From: Thermocoleostomius sinensis A174 | GTDB lineage: Bacteria > Cyanobacteriota > Cyanobacteriia > Elainellales > Elainellaceae | NCBI RefSeq assembly: GCF_026802175.1 | Contig: NZ_CP113797.1 | Location: forward strand, 3,573,026-3,637,025 | Direction: 5' to 3' | DNA: 64,000 nt | Shown: positions 50,663 through 59,435 of the stretch, one piece after another | Numbering within the stretch: the first letter of the stretch is position 1 | Layout of the letters: each line of letters begins with the position of its first letter | The notes under the pieces: generated by a model | Told to the model about the DNA's origin: nothing | Database searches by the model: none | The model's input: only the letters and a program-made list of their open reading frames with translations | Program-made: the position numbers and the translations under genes

Positions 50663-51865
50663 CTAATTCCCAACCCCTAAACGCTCATCTCTTGCTGCCG
50701 ATCGCTCAACAGCTACACGGGGCAATCGATGCTTGAACCCGCAGAGAATTTCCCAGGAGATCGTCCCCAAGATCTCTGCCCAATCGTCCGCAGCAATTGC
50801 ATCGTTGCCGTCCTGTCCCAACAAAGTAACAATTTCACCAGGCTGTAAATCAGGAATCTGGCTGACATCTAGCATCAATTGATCCATGGTAATTGCCCCA
50901 ATTTGTGGCACTCGTTGCCCGCGGAGCAGGACGTTTATGCGATTCGAAAGATTGCGCGGAATGCCATCGGCATAGCCAATTCCTACCACTGCCACCAAAA
51001 TTTCTCGATCGGCAATGTATTGATACCCATAGCTGACGCCAGTTCCGGGTTGAATCACTTTCACTTGCGTGACGCGGGCTTTTACTTGCATTACAGGCTT
51101 GAGGTCGATCGTGCCTTTTAAGTGAGGCGCAGGATACAATCCATAGGTAGCCAGTCCCACACGCACCAGATCGTAATGTAGCCTGGAATCAACCAGCGTG
51201 GCAGCAGAATTAGAGATGTGCAAGCGGGGGGGAGTCATGCCAAGGACATGCAGTTGGGCAATGGCCTGCTGAAAGCGATCGTGCTGTTGTCGCATGATGC
51301 TGGGATCAGGACTATCGGCCGTCGCAAAGTGGGAATAGATGCTGGCAATTTGCAGTTGCGGCAACCGCGTCACAAGTTGCACAAATTCGGTTGCCTGTTG
51401 CCACGGCATCCCTAAACGGGACATGCCTGTATCTAACTTGAGATGAACAGGTAATGTCCGTCGGTCGCCAGAAGCCGCTAATGTTTCCGCAAAAATCAGT
51501 GCTTGTTTGGGCGTGCAAAGGGTTGGTTGCAGTTGCCATCGCGCTACGGCTCGCACCTGTTCGAGGGTGTTGGTCGCTCCTAATAGCAAAATGGGCGCTT
51601 CAATGCCCGCCTTCCGCAGTTCAATGCCTTCTGGAATAGTGGCCACGCCTAGCCAAGTTGCCCCATGCTGTAAGACCGTCTGCGCCACCATCACAGCCCC
51701 GTGCCCATAGGCATCAGCCTTGACCACCGCCATCAATTCAGTAGAGGGAGCCAGAAGCTGCCGCAGTTGCTGCACATTGTGCGCCAGCGCTTGTAGATCA
51801 ATCTCGACCCAAGCTCGATCGCGTTGCATGGTGGATAAATCGGGGGTCAAGTCCCAACTCAACAT
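50663..51865 (-). CDS. alr: alanine racemase
   Basis: 400 residues of fold-type III PLP enzyme. The PLP Lys is in MAVVKADAYGHG (about residue 49), the PLP-contact segments are LDTGMSRLGM and HISNSAAT, and the catalytic Tyr is in SYGYQYIADREI of the C-terminal beta domain. It makes D-alanine for peptidoglycan. It is convergent with thiO/thiG, whose stop is 24 bases away. Length is normal. ATG 51865 opens MLSWDLTPDLS; a start at 51829 (MQRDRAW) is possible. Confidence 0.94.
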   Translation of the reverse strand: MLSWDLTPDLSTMQRDRAWVEIDLQALAHNVQQLRQLLAPSTELMAVVKADAYGHGAVMVAQTVLQHGATWLGVATIPEGIELRKAGIEAPILLLGATNTLEQVRAVARWQLQPTLCTPKQALIFAETLAASGDRRTLPVHLKLDTGMSRLGMPWQQATEFVQLVTRLPQLQIASIYSHFATADSPDPSIMRQQHDRFQQAIAQLHVLGMTPPRLHISNSAATLVDSRLHYDLVRVGLATYGLYPAPHLKGTIDLKPVMQVKARVTQVKVIQPGTGVSYGYQYIADREILVAVVGIGYADGIPRNLSNRINVLLRGQRVPQIGAITMDQLMLDVSQIPDLQPGEIVTLLGQDGNDAIAADDWAEILGTISWEILCGFKHRLPRVAVERSAARDERLGVGN

Positions 51866-52192
51866 GACGATTCACTCCTCAATAACTCACACATTGAGGT
51901 AAGGATAAAGGATGAAAGCCGAGAGAGAAAGGTACAACGCGAATGGACTTTAGCAGAACAGCCTCGTTAGACTTCCTAATTGAGCAGAATTGTATAAAGT
52001 AGAAGAAAGCATCGAGAAAGTAATGGGTTCAATCTCGGTTGTGACAGTTTCAATTGCCTCCGTGAAATCACTGAACTCAGTTAAGCAGGTGCAGCCTTAA
52101 CCCAGACAAATTCCTATTGAACAGAGATTCTGCCGGCTTTCTCGCTGCCACCTATGTTACTATCTGTAAAACCTATCTTCTCAGCAACATCG
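51866..52192. other. divergent intergenic region between alr and the HNH gene
   Basis: About 330 bases holding both promoters by position; a possible -10 TATAAAGT is at 51993-52000. No RNA gene recognised. Confidence 0.4.
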
Positions 52193-52690
52193 ATGGGCAA
52201 GGTTCTGGTCTTAAACGCCTCATACGAACCCCTTAACATTACTAGCTGGAGGCGGGCAGTTGTTCTGTTAATTAAAGGCAAAGCCGAACAGGTAGAGCAC
52301 AACGGCAAGGTCGTCTATGCGGAAATGCCATTGCCTACGGTTATTCGCCTGCGGCAGTATGTCCGGGTTCCCTATAAGGAAATTCCGTTGACTCGCCGGA
52401 ATATCTTGCATCGAGATGCCCACTCTTGTCAATATTGTGGCTATTCCGGAGACGATCTGACCCTTGACCATGTTGTGCCTCGATCGCGGGGAGGTGGCGA
52501 TAGCTGGGAAAATATTGTCACAGCGTGTGTGCGTTGTAATGTCAAGAAGGGCAACCGCACCCCCAAAGAAGCCAGTATGCTGTTGCGTCAAACTCCACAC
52601 AAACCCCACAGCGGTCTCTATTTTGAAGTCACGAAACACATTAAAAGTGGGTTGCATCAAGAGTGGCAAAAATATGTGATTGGAATCTGA
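52193..52690 (+). CDS. HNH endonuclease
   Basis: 165 residues from ATG 52193, where the conserved start MGKVLVLNASYEPLNITSWR begins; an open frame extends to 52154 but carries no homology. The HNH finger has Cys pairs CQYCG and CVRCN and the core LDHVVPRSRGGGDSWENIV. This widespread small HNH protein is found in nearly all cyanobacteria and many other bacteria; its DNA target and biological role are not established. It ends in a strong terminator. Confidence 0.92.
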   Translation: MGKVLVLNASYEPLNITSWRRAVVLLIKGKAEQVEHNGKVVYAEMPLPTVIRLRQYVRVPYKEIPLTRRNILHRDAHSCQYCGYSGDDLTLDHVVPRSRGGGDSWENIVTACVRCNVKKGNRTPKEASMLLRQTPHKPHSGLYFEVTKHIKSGLHQEWQKYVIGI

Positions 52691-52722
52691 CCCCCGGTGT
52701 AGCTATCTATCCGGGGGATTTT
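52691..52722 (+). terminator. Rho-independent terminator after the HNH gene
   Basis: CCCCCGG (52691-52697) pairs with CCGGGGG (52711-52717), followed by ATTTTATT. It begins directly after the stop codon. Confidence 0.88.
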
Positions 52723-53021
52723 ATTCGCGTGCGCCTAGTGAAGAAATCTTTGGTATTTATAAGGGGCAGTGACTGCACCATTCAGGCTATAGGGTGTATT
52801 GATAGCAAGAGACGGTTTGATGACCCTTGGATGGACGCAGATGGGGTCTGCCTAAAGGGAGAAACTTTTCCATAGTCTGTGCGTCTATCTTACTTTTTTG
52901 CCAAGATCGAGGTAGGTTGTGAATTGAATACGGCTAAAGAGAAACCCTTGAAGAGAACCCAGAGGTCTGTACGCTGCTACCAACTGAAGAGGGGGTTAGC
53001 CAACGATCGGCGATCGACGGC
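52723..53021. other. intergenic region before the DHH gene
   Basis: About 300 bases. An ORF of 70 codons runs through the terminator and is not believed. The stretch 52790-52875 has paired GGATGG/CCTTGG-like blocks and could encode a small RNA, but I cannot name one. Confidence 0.3.
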
Positions 53022-54359
53022 ATGCATTTTCCAGATTTACTGTTGACCCCGCCTAGACAAATGAACGACATGAAAACCAATTCGCGTAAAACTCAAGATA
53101 GCTCGCTGCTTGTAGCAGATCCGTTGAAAGAGCCAAATCTAGAGACAAGGGTAACAAGCCCATCCGGTTCAATTGAGAAGCATTCAGACCTGGAGTCCAA
53201 GTCTGAGGAGTCGGAGCCTCAACCAATGTCGCCTCAAGCTTGGACAATGGCTAAACAGCGGGCTGAGGAGTTACGTCAACTGCTAGAACGGCATCGGGGC
53301 GATCGACAGTTGATCATTTTGCAAGATTTCCCTGATCCAGATGCATTATCTAGTGCTTGGACTTATAAACTCATTGCACAACAATTTGATATTCACAGCG
53401 ACATTGTTTATGCCGGAACCCTCAGCCATCAGGAAAATATTGCGTTGGTGAAGCTAGCGGGACTGCCAGCCCAGCGATGGGCAGTGCAATCGGTTAAAGA
53501 TCGAGGGCTGTCTGCCTATCAAGGCTGCGTTTTTGTTGATAACCAAGGAACCACCACTCAGCTACTTCATTTGGTGCAGCAGGCGCGATTACCAATTGTT
53601 GCCGTTATTGACCACCACACTAGTCAGGGCAGTCTGCAAGCCGAATTTGTTGATTTGCGTCCGCAGACCCGCGCTACTGCCACCATCTTCACCCAATATC
53701 TGCAAGCCGGACTGCTGAAATTTGATAGCAGCAACAGCGAACATGTAAAGTGTGCCACCGCTTTAATGCATGGACTGCGATCGGACACCAATCGTCTGAT
53801 GCAGGCTCAAGAAGAAGACTTTATCGCCGCTGGGTATCTTAGTCGGTTTTATGACGCTCAGTTGCTCAATTCTGTTCTCCAGGCTTCTCGCTCGAAACGG
53901 GTGATGGATGTGATTGAGCGATCGTTGCGCAATCGGGTTGTGCGAAACAGCTTCTCAATTGCGGGGGTTGGATATCTGCGCTATGACGATCGGGATGCCA
54001 TTCCACAAGCAGCGGACTTTCTGGTGACCGAGGAAAATGTACATACCGCAGTCGTGTACGGGATTGTCCATGATGAAGATGAAGATTTAGAGGTTGTCAT
54101 TGGCTCGCTTCGCACGAGTAAAATTACCCTCGATCCCGATGAATTTATCAAAGAAGCTCTGGGACAAGACACCGACGGGCGCTTCTTTGGAGGTGGGCGA
54201 TCGATGGCCGGTGGTTTTGAAATCCCGATCGGCTTTTTGTCGGGCTTCAATGAAAGCAGCGACTATACCCGACTCAAATGGGAAGTGTTTGACGCACAAA
54301 TCAAGCAAAAGCTGCTGCGGTTGGTCAATCCGGAAGACGGTGTCATTGGCAATATTTGA
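53022..54359 (+). CDS. DHH-family phosphoesterase (NrnA-like)
   Basis: 445 residues. After ~75 disordered N-terminal residues the DHH domain has ILQDFPDPDALSSAWTY (motif I), CVFVDNQG (motif II) and AVIDHHTSQG (motif III, DHH). The DHHA1 domain has FFGGGRSMAGGFEIPIGFLSG. Relatives degrade nanoRNA or cyclic dinucleotide products and 3'-phosphoadenosine phosphate. The N-terminal extension is unusual and rich in Glu/Ser; starts at 53061 (MNDMK) or 53070 would shorten it. Which nucleotide is the substrate cannot be decided from sequence. Confidence 0.87.
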   Translation: MHFPDLLLTPPRQMNDMKTNSRKTQDSSLLVADPLKEPNLETRVTSPSGSIEKHSDLESKSEESEPQPMSPQAWTMAKQRAEELRQLLERHRGDRQLIILQDFPDPDALSSAWTYKLIAQQFDIHSDIVYAGTLSHQENIALVKLAGLPAQRWAVQSVKDRGLSAYQGCVFVDNQGTTTQLLHLVQQARLPIVAVIDHHTSQGSLQAEFVDLRPQTRATATIFTQYLQAGLLKFDSSNSEHVKCATALMHGLRSDTNRLMQAQEEDFIAAGYLSRFYDAQLLNSVLQASRSKRVMDVIERSLRNRVVRNSFSIAGVGYLRYDDRDAIPQAADFLVTEENVHTAVVYGIVHDEDEDLEVVIGSLRTSKITLDPDEFIKEALGQDTDGRFFGGGRSMAGGFEIPIGFLSGFNESSDYTRLKWEVFDAQIKQKLLRLVNPEDGVIGNI

Positions 54360-54527
54360 GGAAATTCTTCCGAGTATTCTGTTAGCTAGAGTGGCTCATG
54401 AAGTTTTTATGGAGCTTTATCTAGATTTGAAAGGGAATTTAAACAGGAATGGTTTAATAGAGGCAAAGGTTGTTCAATCACAGATCAGCGAATTGAAGCA
54501 TTGACGAGTTGAATCAACTGTGCATTC

Positions 54528-54944
54528 ATGAGAAATCCGCTCTTGATCTTGATCATGACGATCGTCTCTCTGGTTCCAGGTTCCAGTAGTCGAGTGAGCC
54601 GTTCTGCTTTGATTCCATTGGCTTTAGCAGATGCTTTGCCCATTCGGCCCAAGGTGAACACAACTTATACCGTTTGTGGCATTGCCTCCTACTATGACCT
54701 CAGTGGTATCACTGCCAACGGTGAAGCCTTCAATCCTAAAGCACTAACGGCTGCTCATCGCTGGATTCCCTTCGATTCGTGGGTGACCGTCGTCGATCAA
54801 ACGACGGGACGATCGGTAAACGTCCGCATTAACGATCGTGGGCCGTGGGTCGATCGCCATATCCTAGACTTAACACCAGCTGCCATTAATATGCTTGACC
54901 CCAATCGCACTCTCGATTTGCGCTCGGTTTGCATTCACTGGTAG
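54528..54944 (+). CDS. RlpA-like septal lytic transglycosylase family protein
   Basis: 138 residues. A signal peptide (about 1-35) precedes a double-psi beta-barrel: CGIASYYDLSGITANGEAFNPKALTAAHRW, FDSWVTVVDQTTGRSVNVRINDRGPWVDRHILDLTPAAINML. The conserved N-D-R-G-P-[FW] and the Asp of ILDLT match RlpA. RlpA proteins act on denuded peptidoglycan at the septum. There is no SPOR domain, so targeting must differ. The protein is short and compact; ATG 54528 is the first Met before the hydrophobic stretch. Confidence 0.87.
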   Translation: MRNPLLILIMTIVSLVPGSSSRVSRSALIPLALADALPIRPKVNTTYTVCGIASYYDLSGITANGEAFNPKALTAAHRWIPFDSWVTVVDQTTGRSVNVRINDRGPWVDRHILDLTPAAINMLDPNRTLDLRSVCIHW

Positions 54945-55057
54945 GGTTGGCAACGGATGGTCGCTGAGGTACAGCAAAGTAGAGCCGGAAGAAGCAGCTC
55001 CTATTCCAAACAGTGCGATCGCTTCCTTTTAAAGTCGGTTTAAAATCTTAAAATTTT

Positions 55058-56590
55058 TTAAAATCGATCAACATGCGGGAACTGTTCATGAGCTTTGGCT
55101 CGTGCTGCTTCGCCACAGGTGCGGGGCGTGGGAAAAATTTTGTCAGGATTGGCCAATCGCTTGGGATCGATCGCACTGCGCACCAACAGCATCGTCTCCA
55201 AATCGACCTGGCTGAACATTTCTGGCATGTAGCAGCGCTTATCGGCTCCGATTCCATGTTCTCCGGAAATACTGCCACCGACCTGCACGCATAGTTTGAG
55301 AATATCTCCCCCTAAGGCTTCCACCGCTTCTAACTGCCCTGGAACAGCATTATCAAACAAAATCAATGGATGCAAATTGCCATCTCCCGCATGAAACACA
55401 TTTGCCACCCGATAGCCGTGCTTTGCACTGAGTGACTCAATTTCGCGCAACACGTACTGAAGCTTGGTGCGAGGAATGACCCCATCTTGTACATAGTAAT
55501 CGGGGCTAATTTTACCCATTGCGGCAAATGCTGCTTTCCGTCCTTTCCAGAGAGTGAGCCGTTCGATCGGATCGGTGGCAGTGCGAATGCAGCGTGCCCC
55601 ATTTTGACGACAGATCGCCTCAATCTGCTGACTGTTCGCGGAAACTTCCACTGCTAAGCCATCTAGTTCAATCAGCAGAATTGCCACGGCATCGCGAGGA
55701 TAACAATTCGTGGCCACCACATCTTCTACGGCATTGATGCTGAAGTTATCCATCATTTCCATGCCGGCCGGAATGATGCCAGAACGAATGATGTCAGACA
55801 CAGCTTGGCCTGCGGCCTCGACGCTGGTGAAATCTGCCAGCAACACGTGAATCGCTTCCGGAGCTTTGAGGATGCGCAGGGTGACTTCGGTGGCAATGCC
55901 CAACGTTCCTTCTGACCCTACAAAAATTCCCGTGAGGTCATATCCGGGTTGCTCCGGAATTTTGCCGCCCACATCCACGATCGTCCCATCCGGCAGCACC
56001 AATTTCAGCCCCACAACATGGTTGGTGGTGACACCGTACTTGAGACAATGCACCCCGCCAGAATTCTCGGCGACATTGCCACCGATCGAGCAAATAATTT
56101 GGCTAGATGGATCAGGTGCATAGTAAAACCCAGCTCCGCTGACGGCTTGCGTTACCCAGTTATTAATCACACCCGGCTGCACCACCACTCGCTGATTGGG
56201 CAAATCAATCTCTAAGATTCGATTCATTCGTGCCGTAACAATCAGCACACAGCCTTCGACTGGTAATGCCCCTCCGGATAGCCCCGTTCCTGCACCACGT
56301 GCGATAAACGGCACTTGGTAGCGATCGCACACCTGTACGACTGCGGCTACTTCTTCGGTTGTTCGTGGCAGCACCACCACGTCTGGGCGCTGCCGATAAC
56401 TTGTCAAACCATCGCATTCGTAAACCAATAACTCTTCCTTGCGCCGTACCACGCCATCCTTGCCAACAATCGCCGCCAGAGCGTTGACGATCGGCTGCCA
56501 GTCTCGTGGATGATTAGCACGAGGCGGATTGAGAACAACCATAGGAACTGAAGATTTAGCTACTACTGACGATCGTAATACTAAATCCAT
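55058..56590 (-). CDS. glcD: glycolate dehydrogenase/oxidase subunit GlcD
   Basis: 510 residues of the FAD-linked oxidase family. The FAD domain has VVVLPRTTEEVAAVVQVC, PFIARGAGTGLSGGALPVEG and GGNVAENSGGVHCLKYGVT. The C-terminal cap has VANVFHAGDGNLHPLILFD and SGEHGIGADKRCYMPEMF. It oxidises glycolate from photorespiration to glyoxylate. glcE/glcF are not adjacent. The first ~17 residues may be non-native; a start at 56542 (MVVLNPP) is plausible. A ~20-base gap separates it from tilS upstream, both leftward. Confidence 0.93.
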   Translation of the reverse strand: MDLVLRSSVVAKSSVPMVVLNPPRANHPRDWQPIVNALAAIVGKDGVVRRKEELLVYECDGLTSYRQRPDVVVLPRTTEEVAAVVQVCDRYQVPFIARGAGTGLSGGALPVEGCVLIVTARMNRILEIDLPNQRVVVQPGVINNWVTQAVSGAGFYYAPDPSSQIICSIGGNVAENSGGVHCLKYGVTTNHVVGLKLVLPDGTIVDVGGKIPEQPGYDLTGIFVGSEGTLGIATEVTLRILKAPEAIHVLLADFTSVEAAGQAVSDIIRSGIIPAGMEMMDNFSINAVEDVVATNCYPRDAVAILLIELDGLAVEVSANSQQIEAICRQNGARCIRTATDPIERLTLWKGRKAAFAAMGKISPDYYVQDGVIPRTKLQYVLREIESLSAKHGYRVANVFHAGDGNLHPLILFDNAVPGQLEAVEALGGDILKLCVQVGGSISGEHGIGADKRCYMPEMFSQVDLETMLLVRSAIDPKRLANPDKIFPTPRTCGEAARAKAHEQFPHVDRF

Positions 56591-56609
56591 CCGCTTACGG
56601 CGCTAGCTA

Positions 56610-57620
56610 CTATTTCTGGGCAGTGAGTTGCTTAAAAACAATCCATTCTGCTTCAACCAGGGCGATTGCACCACCTGGAAACGGATCGGTTTGGCTGCGA
56701 TTAGGGGCTGTCAATAAGTTCACCAGTTTCTCAATGTGTTCAAAGCTAGGTTCTGTGGGCAGAAGCGATCGCAGCACGTTGCGCAGCACCCGTCGCTGCA
56801 AGGCCAATGGGGCGGTTTTCAAAATCGATCGATTCAGCGTGTGTCCCTCTCCCTTCACCCGCTGCCACCAGTCATTCGTCATCGCTTCCAAATATGCCAC
56901 CTCTGCTTGCAGCAGTTCAGCGGTTTGGGCCAAAGCAGGTTCAACCTGAGGATTAAAGTGGGTTTGCAAATAAGGAATCAGTTCTTGTCGAATGCGATTG
57001 CGGGCATAACGCGAATCTTGATTGGTGGCATCTTCCCAGATTTGTAAGTGGGCCTCTCGGCAAAACTGTCCGGTTTCCGATCGGGTTATGTCCAATAGTG
57101 GCCGCACTAACCAAACACCAGGAACTAATAAACGCCGCCACGTCAGCGCTTGTAAACCATCGGCTCCACTACCCCGTACTAGGTTGTATAACAGCGTTTC
57201 AACTCGATCGCTCGCCGTATGCCCTGTCACCACATGACTGTACCCCTGCTGGGCTGCAATTTCAGCCAACTCGCAATAGCGCCAATCGCGAGCCGCCGCT
57301 TCTGTTCTGGGCAAGGCTTCAGGAGCCGTGATGCCATAATAGGGAAGTTGCCAGTCGTGGGCTAATTGTTCGACATAGGCAGCATTAGCTGGCGCATCCA
57401 AGCGCCAACCGTGGTTGCAATGAACGATCGCCAACTGCCACTGCCACTTCGGCTGTAAATCAAGTAATAGCCGCACCAAACACAAGGAATCTTGTCCACC
57501 CGAAACCGCTACCAGCAATCGCTGCTGTTTGGGAAGAAGTTGACGATGCCGCAAGGTGCGGTGCAGCCGAGCATGTAACGCAGTCCAAGTCAGGGACATG
57601 AAGGGCATGGCTGATGGCAA
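56610..57620 (-). CDS. tilS: tRNA(Ile)-lysidine synthase
   Basis: 336 residues. The PP-loop ATP pyrophosphatase motif LLVAVSGGQDSLCLVRLLLDL is near residues 36-56, followed by IVHCNHGWRLDA, VTGHTASDRVETLLYNLVRGSGADGL and RNRIRQELIPYL, all characteristic of TilS. It attaches lysine to C34 of tRNA-Ile(CAU), an essential step. The C-terminal domains of the long E. coli form are absent, as in other cyanobacteria. ATG 57599 (MSLTWTALHARLH) is the likelier start, since homology begins there. Confidence 0.93.
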   Translation of the reverse strand: MPSAMPFMSLTWTALHARLHRTLRHRQLLPKQQRLLVAVSGGQDSLCLVRLLLDLQPKWQWQLAIVHCNHGWRLDAPANAAYVEQLAHDWQLPYYGITAPEALPRTEAAARDWRYCELAEIAAQQGYSHVVTGHTASDRVETLLYNLVRGSGADGLQALTWRRLLVPGVWLVRPLLDITRSETGQFCREAHLQIWEDATNQDSRYARNRIRQELIPYLQTHFNPQVEPALAQTAELLQAEVAYLEAMTNDWWQRVKGEGHTLNRSILKTAPLALQRRVLRNVLRSLLPTEPSFEHIEKLVNLLTAPNRSQTDPFPGGAIALVEAEWIVFKQLTAQK

Positions 57621-57661
57621 GGAGTTTGATCAAACTGAGTCTAGAAATCTTAACTTAATAA

Positions 57662-58138
57662 TTAATCTTGATCTAATTCGGGATAAATGGGTTGATCCTC
57701 ATTCCACTGTTCGGAATTGCGGCGGTAGAGGTCATCGCGGGGTGGACGGCGTTTTGATCCGCGCTCCGCTCGAGGCTCCGATCGGTAGCTCTCGTCTTGA
57801 TAGATATCTTCTCTAGGGGAACGGCTTTCGCGCAACAGTTTTGGTGGGGGTTCTGGGCAAAACTCTAAGCGAATGCGCACCCGCCCACGCTGCCAGCCTT
57901 GATTGCCAAACCGCAACACCTCACAACGAGTTCCCCGATCGCTAAACCAACCTTCTTGTTCTTCAGACCAATCTTCTTCTTGATCGCTGACTAACTGGGC
58001 CAGCGCATCTAAAAATTCGCTGACTTTAAAGGTTGGGTTTGACATCAACACACGACCCGCTCGCACAAACATGACTTCATCGTCGCTAAGAGTGACAAAA
58101 TTTTCGTTGGGCGTCGGGATACCGAAATCATTATTCAT
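57662..58138 (-). CDS. KGK-domain protein
   Basis: 158 residues. Residues about 15-100 match the cyanobacterial KGK family: NFVTLSDDEVMFVRAGRVLMSNPTFKVSEFLDAL, then RGTRCEVLRFGNQGWQRGRVRIRLEFCPE. The remaining third is charged and disordered. The function is unknown; it has no signal or membrane segment. It lies 41 bases upstream of tilS in the same direction. Confidence 0.83.
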   Translation of the reverse strand: MNNDFGIPTPNENFVTLSDDEVMFVRAGRVLMSNPTFKVSEFLDALAQLVSDQEEDWSEEQEGWFSDRGTRCEVLRFGNQGWQRGRVRIRLEFCPEPPPKLLRESRSPREDIYQDESYRSEPRAERGSKRRPPRDDLYRRNSEQWNEDQPIYPELDQD

Positions 58139-58325
58139 TGTTTAAAGTCCTGGAGTTCCGTTGCAAAGTCTACTTTTCCACTCGATCTTACTGCCCAGAC
58201 AGACGACTCAGCCTGAGAGCTTCCGCTTTGCAGAGCAGACGCTATGACTCAAGCCCCGTGTTTGTGGTTGGACTCTAACATCCAGCTATCTCTTCAATCC
58301 GTTCAATCAGGACAGGCTTCGTCGT

Positions 58326-58700
58326 TTACGGCTGTAACTCCGTCAAAAAATTGGGCATTTCTAGAACATGAAAATAGACCAGAGCAGACACAACAAGCGT
58401 ATACAGAGTGGCACTACCCAACCCTATCAGCAATTCTCGTTTCACATTGCGATTATCTTCAGCCCAAAACATATCAACGGCACCAAACTGCATCATCACC
58501 ATACCCAGAACGTTTGAGAGCCAATAGCCGACGATTGTGCCAGGCAAAAACCAACTGGCATTAAGCCAACTGACTCCATAACCAAAGACCAAGGCGATCG
58601 GCAAATTAAAAAATAAATCATTCCACCACGATAAGGGAGACAACAGGTAGCCAATCCCCATTAAGGTGCTGCCCCGCAGTTTCTTGAGTAAATTGATCAT
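58326..58700 (-). CDS. small membrane protein, unknown
   Basis: 124 residues with three likely transmembrane helices (about 28-45, 50-75 and 92-115), beginning MINLLKKLRGSTLMGIGYLL. A conserved-looking LSPLSWWNDLFFNLPIALVFGYG segment lies near the N-terminus. I do not recognise the family. It lies alone between the KGK gene and the divergently read 58832 gene. Confidence 0.65.
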   Translation of the reverse strand: MINLLKKLRGSTLMGIGYLLSPLSWWNDLFFNLPIALVFGYGVSWLNASWFLPGTIVGYWLSNVLGMVMMQFGAVDMFWAEDNRNVKRELLIGLGSATLYTLVVSALVYFHVLEMPNFLTELQP

Positions 58701-58831
58701 TTCTATGGACTATCTCGATGGTTCACCAGAGGTGCTTTGGCTTAAGTTTCAGTTTAGTCTTTCTACACAGAATTATCAGCGTGTAACTTCCTAAGTAAGC
58801 TTAGATCTATACGCTTCTTCTCATAGGCTGC

Positions 58832-59344
58832 ATGATGTTCGATCGAGTTTTTGATAATCGCCCCTTTGTCGAGCGACTGCTAGAGCCAATTTTCACTCCC
58901 TTACAAGAGTGGCTGGCGGTTCATCCACTGTGGAACTGGCTGCTGACACATCCTTTATGGCTGTTGGGGTTAATGGTGCTGATGTTGTTTTTATTGGCAG
59001 GACTATTGGGAGCAATTGCCCGCCTCACCGAAGCCGTATGGTTAGCCATTCTGCAAGCCCCTCTACGGCTTGTGCAACTGCTATTTTGGGTCATCGTCAA
59101 GCTGCTCAAACTGCCATTTACTCCCAGGGTTTTACCTGCAATGCCATCCAGATCTACCAGTGCTCCAGTTCCGCCCCTTGGGAATCAACTTGATATTCAA
59201 GCACGACTCACGGTGCTTCTCGATCGCTTAGATGGACTTAGGCAAGAACAAGACGAGTTGCTCCAAGAAGTCCGATCGATTTTGGCGATAAGCTCAGAAG
59301 CCGTTGAACCCCCCTCACCCCCCCTAGAGAAGTTACCGAGATGA
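58832..59344 (+). CDS. membrane protein with C-terminal coiled coil, unknown
   Basis: 170 residues. One long hydrophobic region (about 45-95, probably two helices: LWLLGLMVLMLFLLAGLLGAI and APLRLVQLLFWVIVKLL) follows FDNRPFVERLLEPIFTPLQEW. The tail (QLDIQARLTVLLDRLDGLRQEQDELLQEVRSIL) is a coiled coil. No family is recognised. Confidence 0.6.
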   Translation: MMFDRVFDNRPFVERLLEPIFTPLQEWLAVHPLWNWLLTHPLWLLGLMVLMLFLLAGLLGAIARLTEAVWLAILQAPLRLVQLLFWVIVKLLKLPFTPRVLPAMPSRSTSAPVPPLGNQLDIQARLTVLLDRLDGLRQEQDELLQEVRSILAISSEAVEPPSPPLEKLPR

Positions 59345-59435
59345 GTAGATGGGTGAACGCAACTTTTGGTTCGTTGACCTTTTGTCCATTAGCCTTTCTT
59401 GTCAACTCTCAGCCCCGAATTCCCAACTCCCATCC